In this document: positions 41,057-50,759 of the stretch, piece by piece
Numbering within the stretch: position 1 is the stretch's first letter
How the letters are laid out: the number at the start of each line of letters is the position of its first letter
NCBI RefSeq assembly: GCF_014205135.1
Contig: NZ_JACHMY010000001.1
Span: forward strand, 5,022,001-5,086,000
Origin: Kribbella italica
Lineage (GTDB): Bacteria; Actinomycetota; Actinomycetes; Propionibacteriales; Kribbellaceae
Reading direction: 5' to 3'
DNA: 64,000 bases
Position numbers and translations under genes: made by a program
The notes under the pieces: generated by a model
The model's input: the letters and a program-made list of their open reading frames with translations, nothing else
Database searches by the model: none
Told to the model about the DNA's origin: nothing

Positions 41057-42022
41057 ATGGCCCGCCTGCGCACCGTCTTGTCCACAGTGCTCGTCACCGC
41101 CGCCCTGTCCACCTCCGGTTCGGTTGCCCTGGGCAACGCCGCCGGCGACCCGGTCTCGATGACCAGCGGCTTCTACGTCGACCCCGGGTCGAACCCCGCC
41201 GTCTGGGCGCGCACCAACCCGTCGCACCCGGACGCCGCGCTGATCCGCGGCCGGATCGCCGAGCAGGCGGGCGGGCGCTGGTTCGGGAACTGGTCCGGCG
41301 ACATCAAGGCCGCCGTCACGGCGTACACGTCGGCCGCGGACGCCGCCGACAAGCTGCCGATCCTGGTCGCGTACAACATCCCGGGGCGCGACTGCGGCAG
41401 TCACTCCGGCGGTGGCGCCGGGTCGCCGGCGGCGTACCGGACCTGGATCAGCGCGTTCGCCGCCGGGATCGGCAACCGCCCGGCCGTGGTCGTGATCGAG
41501 CCGGACGCGCTCGCGCAGCTCGACTGCGTCCCGGCCGCGGAGAAGAAGACCCGGACCGATCTGCTCAAGTACGCCGTCAACGAACTCGCCGCGAAGGCGC
41601 CGAACACCTGGGCCTACATGGACGGCGGCAACGCGACCTGGATCGACGCGGCCGAGATGGCGCGGCGGCTGAAGCTGGTGGAGGTCGGCAAGATCCGGGG
41701 CTTCGCGCTGAACACGTCGAACTACTACAAGACCGCCGACTCGGTGGCCAAGGGCAACGCGATCCGCGGTGCGCTCGGCAGCACCGCGCAGTTCGTCGTC
41801 GACACCAGCCGCAACGGCAACGGCTCCAACGGCGAGTGGTGCAACCCGGCCGGCCGGAAACTCGGCGAGACCTCCCGCAACGGCAATCACCTCTCGCAGA
41901 CCCTCGACCTGCTCCTGTGGCTCAAGGTCCCCGGCGACTCCGACGGCGACTGCGGCATCGGCGCGGGCATCCCCGCCGGCACGTTCTCCCCGGCCCTGGC
42001 CAAGAGCCTGATCACCGGCTGA
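41057..42022 (+). CDS. Secreted glycoside hydrolase family 6 cellulase
   Basis: A 321-residue GH6 beta-1,4-glucanase. A signal peptide (RLRTVLSTVLVTAALSTSGS) is followed by FYVDPGSNPAVWA and the catalytic core: LVAYNIPGRDCGSHSGGG (acid Asp and its Cys), VVIEPDALAQLDC, AYMDGGNATW, FALNTSNYY and FVVDTSRNGNGSNGEWCNP. Length fits a catalytic domain without a cellulose-binding module. ATG 41057 follows GGAAGGA. It cleaves cellulose internally or at the non-reducing end; the endo or exo mode is not decided here. Confidence 0.93.
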   Translation: MARLRTVLSTVLVTAALSTSGSVALGNAAGDPVSMTSGFYVDPGSNPAVWARTNPSHPDAALIRGRIAEQAGGRWFGNWSGDIKAAVTAYTSAADAADKLPILVAYNIPGRDCGSHSGGGAGSPAAYRTWISAFAAGIGNRPAVVVIEPDALAQLDCVPAAEKKTRTDLLKYAVNELAAKAPNTWAYMDGGNATWIDAAEMARRLKLVEVGKIRGFALNTSNYYKTADSVAKGNAIRGALGSTAQFVVDTSRNGNGSNGEWCNPAGRKLGETSRNGNHLSQTLDLLLWLKVPGDSDGDCGIGAGIPAGTFSPALAKSLITG

Positions 42023-42066
42023 CCACAGCCGTCCAGCCCCAGCAGCCGTCCCCGCCCAGCGAGCCC

Positions 42067-42154
42067 GTAGCGTCCGAAGAATCTCGTTGCGTCCGAAGAA
42101 CCCGAGGCTATAGCGCACGTCCCTTCGGACGCATGCGGGTTCTTCGGACGCTAC
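42067..42154. repeat. Nested inverted repeats built from GCGTCCGAAGAA
   Basis: Bases 42067-42081 and 42140-42154 are a perfect 15-bp inverted repeat. A second copy at about 42089-42104 pairs over 16 bp with 42136-42151, and a shorter reverse copy lies at 42123-42132. Two forward and two reverse copies of the same 10-12-mer allow competing hairpins. The block lies between convergent GH6 and groEL genes. Confidence 0.8.
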
Positions 42155-42206
42155 GGACGACGCGCCCCGCTTCCTTTCCCCACCGAGCGGGCGGGGACAC
42201 AGCAAA

Positions 42207-42236
42207 GCGATCCCGGGCTGGGACCCGGGACCGCTC
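42207..42236. terminator. Hairpin, first copy, between GH6 and groEL
   Basis: A 12-bp stem with one mismatch and loop CTGGGA (42219-42224). It is almost identical to the hairpin at 42302-42333. It could end transcripts from either convergent gene. Confidence 0.55.
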
Positions 42237-42301
42237 CCCCCTCCCCCGCCTTCCTTCCCTTCCCCACCGCGTTCGCATGTGCTCTTCTCCCGGGAACGCG
42301 A

Positions 42302-42333
42302 AAGCGGTCCCGGGCTGGGACCCGGGACCGCTT
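42302..42333 (-). terminator. groEL terminator hairpin, second copy
   Basis: A perfect 13-bp stem, AAGCGGTCCCGGG with its complement, and the same CTGGGA loop. It lies 34 bases beyond the groEL stop on the minus strand. Confidence 0.65.
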
Positions 42334-42366
42334 CGTACTGCAGGTACTACTGGGAACTTCCGGAGA

Positions 42367-43992
<1,626 letters not shown>

Positions 43993-44141
43993 TCTCCGCG
44001 AGTCCTCCCGCGTCGAGTTTCTGGTGGTTCAGCCGGCCCGATGCCCGCGACGGACGGCACCGAGGTCGTCGCGGTCACGTCCCGCCTGACTCCGGCACCT
44101 CATCGAGGCCGTCATCTAACAGCTCCCAGCAGGCACGAGCG

Positions 44142-44168
44142 TTATCACTCTCGCCCACTGAGTGCTAA
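44142..44168 (-). promoter_or_regulatory. CIRCE element 1 (HrcA operator)
   Basis: TTATCACTC-N9-GAGTGCTAA matches the CIRCE consensus TTAGCACTC-N9-GAGTGCTAA with one mismatch. It lies about 150 bases upstream of groEL. Confidence 0.92.
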
Positions 44169-44175
44169 CCAAGTA

Positions 44176-44202
44176 TTAGCACTCGACCCCACCGAGTGCA
44201 AG
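44176..44202 (-). promoter_or_regulatory. CIRCE element 2 (HrcA operator)
   Basis: TTAGCACTC-N9-GAGTGCAAG, perfect in one arm with two mismatches in the other, seven bases from element 1. Tandem sites imply tight HrcA repression of groEL. Confidence 0.88.
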
Positions 44203-44214
44203 CCAGCGCCCGCC

Positions 44215-44658
44215 TCACGCGGTCGTCGTACCGGGCACCTTCGCGACGAACTTGACCTCCACCAACTGCCGCGGGAACGCAAGCCGAGCGACACCCACGA
44301 TGGTGCTGGCGACCTGCGGGTCCTCCCTGCGGTACGCCGCCTTGCGGACCTCCCCGGCGACCGCCATGGCGGCGTCGACGTCGAGCACGTAGACGACCTC
44401 CTCGACCACGTCGTCGAGCGAGGCACCGAAGCGCTTCAGCAACTCCTCGGCGTTCACGTAGGTCCGGCGGAGCTGGTCGCCCATCGCCGAGAAGTCGGTC
44501 ACCGCGCCGCTCTCGTCGACCGGCGCGGGCGCGACCAGGTCCGCGCCGTCGTGGGACAGCTGGCCGGACACGTAGATCGTGTCGCCGCGCCGGAGCGCCT
44601 GGACGTAGCCGTAGTCGTGCTCCCACGGCGCCCCGAGGTTCTCCACCCGTACCGTCAT
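44215..44658 (-). CDS. RidA/YjgF-family protein
   Basis: A 147-residue RidA-family protein: DTIYVSGQLSHDG, GDQLRRTYVNAEELLKRFG, DDVVEEVVYVLDVDA and STIVGVARLAFPRQLVEVKF with the conserved Arg-Glu pair positions. True RidA deaminates reactive enamines/imines; the longer N-terminus and the TIVGVARLAFP variant suggest a subfamily with its own substrate. An AAGGAG ribosome-binding site precedes ATG 44658. It is divergent from the GlxA-type regulator and lies just upstream of the CIRCE sites. Confidence 0.9.
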   Translation of the reverse strand: MTVRVENLGAPWEHDYGYVQALRRGDTIYVSGQLSHDGADLVAPAPVDESGAVTDFSAMGDQLRRTYVNAEELLKRFGASLDDVVEEVVYVLDVDAAMAVAGEVRKAAYRREDPQVASTIVGVARLAFPRQLVEVKFVAKVPGTTTA

Positions 44659-44687
44659 CCGCGATCACTCCTTGGTCTGGAAGATTA

Positions 44688-44702
44688 AGGTTCAATCAAC
44701 CT
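44688..44702. promoter_or_regulatory. Short palindrome AGGTT-N5-AACCT in the RidA/GlxA-regulator spacer
   Basis: A perfect 5-5-5 inverted repeat 30 bases upstream of the RidA start and 89 bases upstream of the divergent regulator. It is a candidate binding site or RidA promoter element; weak evidence. Confidence 0.3.
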
Positions 44703-44790
44703 AGGAAGCCGGGCCGCCGGCCACCAGCTGCGGCCGTGCCAAAGACGGCACCGTTCGTGCCACCCGTCGTGCCGTCGCCGAGGAGGACCC

Positions 44791-45717
44791 GTGCTGAGCG
44801 TCGCCATCCTGGTCGTGCCCCGGGTGATCGACCTGGACGTCACCATCCCGGCGTACCTGCTCGGCAAACAGGACGGGTACGACGTGCTGCTGTGCGGCGA
44901 GAGCGACGTTCCCGGGTCCGCGCTCCGGCCGGCAGCTCCGCTGGCGGCGGCCGCGACGGCGGACATCGTGGTCGTGCCCGGGTACGACCACCCGGAGCTC
45001 CCGCTACCGGCGGAGTACCTGGAGCTGCTGCGGGCCACGGCCGGGCGCGGCGCCCGGCTGGTCGGCATCTGCACCGGCACGTTCGCCCTGGCCTCCAGCG
45101 GTGTGCTGGACGGCCGCGACGCCTCTACCCACTGGCAGTACGTCGACTCGCTGCGGGCGCTCCACCCGGCGGTGAACGTGCTGGGCGACCAGCTGTTCGT
45201 CGAGGACGGCCTGCTCCTCACCTCGGCGGGCGGTGGCGCGGCGATCGACGCGTGCCTGCACCTGATCCGGTCCGACTTCGGCGCGGCAGCCGCCCACGCG
45301 GCCGGGCAGGGGGTGGTCGCGGCGCCGGTCCGGAGTGCCGACCACCGGCAGCGGTTCGGCGTACTGGCTCCGGCGCGGTCCGACCTGTCCCCCACTCGTC
45401 TGTGGGTCCTGGAGAACCTCGGTGAGCCGATCACCGTGCAGCAGCTGGCCGATCGCAGCCACCTGCCACGGCGTACGTTCATCCGGCACTTCGAGGCCGA
45501 GACCGGGCAGTCGCCGATGCGCTGGGTCTCGACGCAGCGCGTGCTCGGTGCCAGGCGGCTGCTGGAGGAGTCGGACTGGTCGGTCGAGCGGATCGCCTCC
45601 GCGACCGGCTTCGGGACCGCGGCGAGCTTCCGGACGGTCTTCCGGCGCGAGGTCGGTACGACGCCGAGTGCCTACCGGCGGGCGGCCGCGCGGAGCCAGC
45701 CGACCGCGGCGGGGTGA
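44791..45717 (+). CDS. GlxA-type AraC-family regulator (DJ-1/PfpI + HTH)
   Basis: A 308-residue regulator. The N-terminal DJ-1/PfpI-like domain (about 1-180) retains the nucleophile-elbow Cys in VGICTGTFALASSGVLDGR. Two AraC helix-turn-helices follow: ITVQQLADRSHLPRRTFIRH and SVERIASATGFGTAASFRTV, ending TTPSAYRRA. GTG 44791 follows GGAGGA. Such proteins often act as amidase-like sensors of nitrogenous compounds. The divergent RidA gene is a plausible target. Confidence 0.92.
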   Translation: MLSVAILVVPRVIDLDVTIPAYLLGKQDGYDVLLCGESDVPGSALRPAAPLAAAATADIVVVPGYDHPELPLPAEYLELLRATAGRGARLVGICTGTFALASSGVLDGRDASTHWQYVDSLRALHPAVNVLGDQLFVEDGLLLTSAGGGAAIDACLHLIRSDFGAAAAHAAGQGVVAAPVRSADHRQRFGVLAPARSDLSPTRLWVLENLGEPITVQQLADRSHLPRRTFIRHFEAETGQSPMRWVSTQRVLGARRLLEESDWSVERIASATGFGTAASFRTVFRREVGTTPSAYRRAAARSQPTAAG

Positions 45718-45721
45718 CCGC

Positions 45722-46057
45722 TCACTCGTCCCACTGGGCGATCAGGTACTTCGGGGCGTTCAGGCGCCAGGCCTCGGTGAGCACTTCCTCGACCTCCTGG
45801 TCGTCGGCGAGCTCCAGGGTGATCGCCAGCCAGCCGAAGCGGCCGGACTCCCACCAGGACGCGTAGACCTCCGGGTTCTCGGCGATCATCGCCTGCTGCT
45901 CCTCGCGGAAGGCCTTCACGAACAGCCTCGACTCGTCCTCCGACAGGTATGCGAAACCCTTCTTGCGCACCTTGAAGGCCGGCTGCCCCGCCCAGCCCTC
46001 GTGCTCCTCCGCCCCTGGTAACCGCAGCACCAGTTTCTGCACCGCTTCCGCGTCCAT
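45722..46057 (-). CDS. MmcQ/YjbR-family protein
   Basis: A 111-residue protein of the MmcQ/YjbR fold: VLRLPGAEEHEGWAGQPAFK, GFAYLSEDESRLFVKA, RFGWLAITLELADDQEVEEV and NAPKYLIAQWDE. The family is a double-wing DNA-binding-like fold of uncertain function. It is convergent with the GlxA-type regulator, four bases apart. Confidence 0.85.
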   Translation of the reverse strand: MDAEAVQKLVLRLPGAEEHEGWAGQPAFKVRKKGFAYLSEDESRLFVKAFREEQQAMIAENPEVYASWWESGRFGWLAITLELADDQEVEEVLTEAWRLNAPKYLIAQWDE

Positions 46058-46200
46058 CCACTCACGCTAACCGCCGCCTCGGACAGTTTCGGTCCACAAG
46101 TCGTCAGGGGCGTGCGACCAGGGATCCAGGGGTCGGGTCAGGGGCCGGTCGGTACCGATCCTGATGTGCGGGAGGGTCCGCGGACGGCACAGTTGTGGAC

Positions 46201-46530
46201 ATGACGAACAACACCGCACCCTTCCAGAACCTGTCCGGCAAGACCCTCCGCCGTTCGCGCGACCAGCGGATGCTGTCCGGTGTCTCCGGCGGCATCGCGG
46301 AGTACCTGAACATCGACGCCACCCTGGTCCGCCTGGGCATCGTCGCGCTGACCCTGCTCACCGGTGGCACCGCGCTGATCGGGTACGTGATCGCCTGGGT
46401 CGTGATGCCGGAGTCCGACGGCAAGGCCGTCTGGCAGAGCGCGCAGCAGAACCACCAGCCGCAGCAGCAGACCACGCCGGAGGGCGACATCGCCGCCCGC
46501 ATCTACGACGACAAGCCGCCGGCCGCCTGA
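46201..46530 (+). CDS. PspC-domain membrane protein
   Basis: A 109-residue protein with a PspC domain: LRRSRDQRMLSGVSGGIAEY, then LNIDATLVRLGIVALTLLTG, then GTALIGYVIAWVVMPE with one or two membrane helices, and a Gln-rich cytosolic tail. PspC domains sit in the membrane and sense envelope stress. GTG 46195 is an alternative start two codons upstream. No other psp genes are adjacent. Confidence 0.9.
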   Translation: MTNNTAPFQNLSGKTLRRSRDQRMLSGVSGGIAEYLNIDATLVRLGIVALTLLTGGTALIGYVIAWVVMPESDGKAVWQSAQQNHQPQQQTTPEGDIAARIYDDKPPAA

Positions 46531-46589
46531 CCCAGCTGCACTGACAACACCTCTTCTCTACCGCGCGTGGGAACGCGGTGCCGTCAACC

Positions 46590-46614
46590 GCCCGGGCTGC
46601 CCCGCAGCCCGGGC
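46590..46614 (+). terminator. Hairpin after the PspC gene
   Basis: A perfect 10-bp stem, GCCCGGGCTG (46590-46599) with CAGCCCGGGC (46605-46614), and a five-base loop, 59 bases after the PspC stop. Confidence 0.6.
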
Positions 46615-46672
46615 TTCGACGTCCCTGGCCACGCTCCACCAAGAACCCTGGTTCCACTGCCAGACTGCTGCC

Positions 46673-47938
46673 GTGCAGACCGACGCCGGCGTCACCCGCT
46701 GTCCGCAGTGCGCCCAGCAGATCCGTGTCGACCCCGGGTACGTGACCTGGTGCGACCAGTGCGACTGGAACGTCGACCCGACCGCGCCCGACCGTAGGTC
46801 TCCGGCCTGGCGCCTCAAGCTCGAGCACCAGCTGGCCGACACCCTCTACCGCGAGCTGGAGAACGGCCGGGTCCACCGCCCCGGCTGGGACGCAGCGCGT
46901 GTGGCGGCGTACCTGCTGTCGGCCGCCCTACTGCTCCTACCGCTGGTGGCCCTGGCCGGCGGAGTAGCCCTGCTGGTCTTCTACCGCCCGCTCTGGCTGA
47001 GCATCCCCCTCGCAGCGATCGCCATCGGGATCGGCCTGATGCTGCGCCCCCGCGCTGCCCACCTCGATCCCGAGGCGCAGTTGGTCCTCCGCGAGGACGC
47101 ACCGGTGCTGTTCCGGCTGCTGGACGAGATCGCCGCGACCATCGGCACTCCGCGGGTCGCCGCGGTCGCCCTGGACGCCGAGCCGAACGTCTGCTTCCTC
47201 CGGGTCGGTTGGCGATTCCGCCCGGTCGTCGGGCTCGGCCTGCCGCTCTGGACCGGGCTGCGCCCGCAGGAGCGGGTGGCCGTGCTGGCCCACGAGCTCG
47301 GCCACGGCAAGAACGGCGACGCCCGGCACGGCTGGGTGGTCGGTGCGGCCGAGTCGGTGCTGGAGCACCTGGAAGACGCGTTCACCGAGCAGCCGTACGA
47401 CGAGTACAAGCTGGACGCGGCCCACGCGATGGACACCGACACCTCGGTCGGTCACCTCACCAGGATCATCAACAGCATCGTCGGGCCGATCATCCGGAGC
47501 TATGCCTGGCTGCTGGACCGGGTGAGCCTGCGGGGCAACCAGCGGGCGGAGTACCTGGCCGACCGCACGTCCGGTGAGGTAGCGGGCTCCGAGGCCGCCG
47601 CCTGGGCGCTGGAGCGGACCCTGCTCGCCGACTCGTCGTACCGGGCGCTGGAGCGAGCCCTGCGCTTCGAGAAGGACCTGCCGCCGCTGGAAGCCGTACG
47701 GCGTGCTGTGGCCGAGACGCCGCAGCGGGAGATCGAGCGGCGGCTGCGGGTCAGCCGGCTGCGCGAGACCCGGACCGACTCCAGCCACCCGCCGACGTAC
47801 CTGCGGACCAAGCTGATCCGCGCCCGCCCGGCCACCAGCGCCCGCGTCGTCCTGGGGCTGAACGACAACCACGCCATCGACCGCGAGCTGGCGCCTGCTG
47901 CCGAGCGGGTGCTGAAGGACCTGCGGGCCTCGCTCTAG
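46673..47938 (+). CDS. M48-family metalloprotease with N-terminal zinc ribbon
   Basis: A 421-residue protein. An N-terminal zinc ribbon (CPQCAQQI and WCDQCDW) leads to two membrane helices (about 80-125: LLSAALLLLPLVALAGGVAL and LWLSIPLAAIAIGIGLML). The peptidase domain has the zinc motif HELGHGKNGD (about residue 208) and the downstream Glu in RAEYLADRTSG. HtpX-like proteases of this type cleave membrane proteins. The fused ribbon is uncommon and may recognise substrate. GTG 46673 is the start. The end overlaps the convergent phosphodiesterase stop. Confidence 0.88.
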   Translation: MQTDAGVTRCPQCAQQIRVDPGYVTWCDQCDWNVDPTAPDRRSPAWRLKLEHQLADTLYRELENGRVHRPGWDAARVAAYLLSAALLLLPLVALAGGVALLVFYRPLWLSIPLAAIAIGIGLMLRPRAAHLDPEAQLVLREDAPVLFRLLDEIAATIGTPRVAAVALDAEPNVCFLRVGWRFRPVVGLGLPLWTGLRPQERVAVLAHELGHGKNGDARHGWVVGAAESVLEHLEDAFTEQPYDEYKLDAAHAMDTDTSVGHLTRIINSIVGPIIRSYAWLLDRVSLRGNQRAEYLADRTSGEVAGSEAAAWALERTLLADSSYRALERALRFEKDLPPLEAVRRAVAETPQREIERRLRVSRLRETRTDSSHPPTYLRTKLIRARPATSARVVLGLNDNHAIDRELAPAAERVLKDLRASL

Positions 47939-48903
47939 ACCTTCAGGGTCGCGCGGCGCGTCATGGTGGCTACGGCGATGTCGGGGTGGTCGGCGAAGAC
48001 GCCGTCGATGCCGGTGGCGGCGAAGGCCCTCAGCTCGGCCGCCAGGTCCAGACCCGTCGGCAGGAAGCGGCGCTCGGCGCGGAAGGTCCACACCTGGACC
48101 TTCAGGCCGGCGCGGTGCGCCTGGCCGACCAGCTGGGTCGGCTCGCCCAGAGCGCCGTCGGAGCGGCGCGGGATGACCAGGTCCTTGTGCGGCGCCAGCA
48201 CCTCGGCGTACGTCGAGATCTCGCGCAGCCCGGCCGGTGCGGTCAGGTCGGTGAAGGTCCGGTCGTCGCCGAAGCGCAGGAAGTCGTTCGGGGTGCCCTC
48301 GGAGTCGACCAGCTGGACCAGCGGGACGTCCGTCATCACGGCCAGGCGGCGCAGGCTGGTCGGCTCGAACGACTGCACCATCGCCTCGTCCCGCCGGACG
48401 CCAAGCGCGCTCAGCCGTTCGGCCAGCAACTCCTCCAGCGGCAGCCCGAGCCGGCGGAAGTACGCCGGGTGCTTGATCTCCGGGATCACCCCGATCGGGC
48501 GGCCCAGCCGGGCCGACTCCTGCCGGGCCAGCGCGACCACGTCGTCGAAGGTGGCGATCGCCTCGCGGCCGTCGTACGCGGTGTTGGCCGCGCGCAGGGC
48601 GGGCATCCGCTCGCGGGCGCGCAGCGTGCACAGCTCGGCGTAGGTGAAGTCCTCGACGAACCAGCCGGTGACGGCCTCGCCGTCGACGATCTTGGTGATC
48701 CGGCGGTCGGCGAACACCGCGTGCTCCGCGACGTCCGTCGTACCGGAGATCTCGTTCTCGTGCCGGGCCACCAGGACGCCGTCCAGCGTCGCGACCAGGT
48801 CCGGCTCCAGGTAGTCGGCGCCGAGCGCCGCGGCCAGGCGGTACGCCGCCGGCGTGTGTTCCGGGCGGTACCCGCTCGCTCCCCGATGCGCGATGACCAG
48901 CAT
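47935..48903 (-). CDS. glpQ: Glycerophosphodiester phosphodiesterase
   Basis: A 322-residue GDPD-family enzyme that splits glycerophosphodiesters to glycerol-3-phosphate and alcohol. Catalytic and metal residues are visible: IAHRGASGYRPEHT, LEPDLVATLDGVLVARHEN and VIPEIKHPAYF. The insert between strands (TTDVAEHAVFADRRITKIVD) is typical of the longer GlpQ type. There is no signal peptide, so it is probably cytosolic. It is convergent with and overlaps the M48 gene by four bases (CTAG). Confidence 0.92.
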   Translation of the reverse strand: MLVIAHRGASGYRPEHTPAAYRLAAALGADYLEPDLVATLDGVLVARHENEISGTTDVAEHAVFADRRITKIVDGEAVTGWFVEDFTYAELCTLRARERMPALRAANTAYDGREAIATFDDVVALARQESARLGRPIGVIPEIKHPAYFRRLGLPLEELLAERLSALGVRRDEAMVQSFEPTSLRRLAVMTDVPLVQLVDSEGTPNDFLRFGDDRTFTDLTAPAGLREISTYAEVLAPHKDLVIPRRSDGALGEPTQLVGQAHRAGLKVQVWTFRAERRFLPTGLDLAAELRAFAATGIDGVFADHPDIAVATMTRRATLKV

Positions 48904-49037
48904 GCGATCCAGGACAGGCGCCCGAGGTGGCCCCGCGGGAACTGGTTGCCCAACGCAAGATGAAGCTCAGCCGAGGTCACGGGGGCCGGTTAAACCACAT
49001 GCAATTTGTCGGTGGCCAGGCCTAGCCTGAAACGGTT

Positions 49038-50759
49038 ATGAAACAGCTTCCTGTCGCCGACCCCGGCACTCCGGATCACCGTTCCGCCGCGCGCTACCTG
49101 CTCTGGGTGGCCCGCGGCCAGAAGGCCACGCTGCTGGGCGGGATGACCTTCGGCATGCTCTGGATGGGCGCGCAGGCGTTCGTCCCGGCGATCCTCGGCC
49201 AGGCGATCGACGAGGGCATCGCCGGTGGTGACACCGAGCGGTTGCTGGAGTGGACGGCGCTGCTGTTCGTGGTCGGCGTGGTGCAGGCGCTGGCCGGCAT
49301 CATGCGGCACCGGTTCGCGGTGTCGAACTGGCTGAGCGGCGCCTACCGCACGGTCCAGGTGGTCACCCGCAAGTCGGCCGACCTGGGCGCCACCCTGCCG
49401 AAGAACCTGGCCACCGGTGAGGTGGTCAGCATCGGCGCCGGCGACCTGGCCTACATCGGCAACCTGCTGGAGATCTCGGCCCGGTTCAGCGGCGCGATCG
49501 TCGCCTTCGTCGTGGTCGCGGTCATCCTGCTGTCCACCTCGACCACGCTCGGTCTGGTGGTGCTGATCGGCGTCCCGCTGATGTTGTTCGCGCTCGGCCC
49601 GATGCTGCGCCCGCTGCACCAGCGCCAGTCCGCGCAGCGCGAGGCGGTCGGCGAGCTGAACTCGCTGGGCTCCGACATCGTCTCCGGACTGCGCGTGCTG
49701 CGCGGCATCGGCGGCGAGGAGTCCTTCTCCAAGCGGTACCGCGCCGAGTCGCAGCGGGTCCGCGGCGCCGGGGTGAAGGTGGCCGGGATCCAGTCCGTGC
49801 TGGACGCGGCGCAGGTGTTCCTGCCGGGCATCTTCGTGGTCAGTGTGGTGGGCCTGGGCGCGCACTTCGCCGTCCGCGGCGACCTGAGCGCGGGCAGCCT
49901 GGTCGCCTTCTACGGGTACGCGACCTTCCTCGTCCTGCCACTGCGGACGGCGACCGAGATGGCCAACTCGCTGATGCGTGCGCTGGTCGCCGGCCGCCGG
50001 ATCATCCGCGTGCTCGAGCTGACGCCCGACGTCGCCGACCCGGCCGAGCCGGTCCGCCTGCCTGACCGCGGCGACCTGGTCGACCCGGTCTCCGGCATCC
50101 GCGTGCGGGACGGCCGCCTCACCGCGATCGTCGCTGCCGAGTCCGAGCGCGCCGCGCTCATCGCCGACGTCCTGGGCCGGTACGACGACACCAGCGAGGT
50201 CCGGTACGGCGGAGTCACGCTGGCCAGCGCCACCCGGGCCGACGTCCGGCAGCGCATCCTGGTCAGCGACACCGGGTCCCAGCTGTTCACCGGCGTACTG
50301 CGTGAGGAGCTGGACCCGACCGGCCGGACGACCGACGACGAGCTGATGGCAGCGATCCGGACGGCGTCGGCCGAGGACGTGCTGGTCGCACTGGCCGACG
50401 GACTCGACGCGGACGTGGAGGAGAAGGGCCGGTCGTTCTCGGGCGGCCAGCGCCAGCGGCTCGTCCTGGTCCGCGCGCTGCTCGCCGACCCGTCGGTGCT
50501 GGTGCTGGTGGAGCCGACGTCCGCGGTGGACGCGCACACCGAGGCCCGGATCGCCGCCCGGCTCCGGGAGCACCGGTCGGGCCGCAGCACCGTCGTACTG
50601 ACGTCCAGCCCGCTGCTGCTCGACCGGGTCGACGAGGTGATCTTCGTGGCCGCCGGCCGGGTCGTCGCGACCGGTCGGCACCGGCAGCTGCTGGAGACCG
50701 AACCGCAGTACCGCCGGACCGTCACCCGCCAGACCGAGGAAGAGGAGGTGCTCGCATGA
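49038..50759 (+). CDS. ABC exporter half-transporter, degenerate ATPase site with intact signature motif
   Basis: A 573-residue half-transporter with six membrane helices (residues 30-320) and a nucleotide-binding domain. The Walker A site is missing: the equivalent segment reads TAIVAAESERAALIADVLGR. Walker B reads VLVLVEPTSAVD, with Val replacing the usual Asp. The signature is intact: FSGGQRQRLVLVRALL. It must pair with the next gene, which has the opposite defect. ATG 49038. The two genes overlap by four bases. Substrate unknown. Confidence 0.92.
   Translation: MKQLPVADPGTPDHRSAARYLLWVARGQKATLLGGMTFGMLWMGAQAFVPAILGQAIDEGIAGGDTERLLEWTALLFVVGVVQALAGIMRHRFAVSNWLSGAYRTVQVVTRKSADLGATLPKNLATGEVVSIGAGDLAYIGNLLEISARFSGAIVAFVVVAVILLSTSTTLGLVVLIGVPLMLFALGPMLRPLHQRQSAQREAVGELNSLGSDIVSGLRVLRGIGGEESFSKRYRAESQRVRGAGVKVAGIQSVLDAAQVFLPGIFVVSVVGLGAHFAVRGDLSAGSLVAFYGYATFLVLPLRTATEMANSLMRALVAGRRIIRVLELTPDVADPAEPVRLPDRGDLVDPVSGIRVRDGRLTAIVAAESERAALIADVLGRYDDTSEVRYGGVTLASATRADVRQRILVSDTGSQLFTGVLREELDPTGRTTDDELMAAIRTASAEDVLVALADGLDADVEEKGRSFSGGQRQRLVLVRALLADPSVLVLVEPTSAVDAHTEARIAARLREHRSGRSTVVLTSSPLLLDRVDEVIFVAAGRVVATGRHRQLLETEPQYRRTVTRQTEEEEVLA

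Noticed and set aside
46937..48958. 673-codon minus-strand frame over M48 and the phosphodiesterase
   Set aside because: Arg/Gly/Ala-rich composition and overlap with two well-supported genes show it is a shadow frame.
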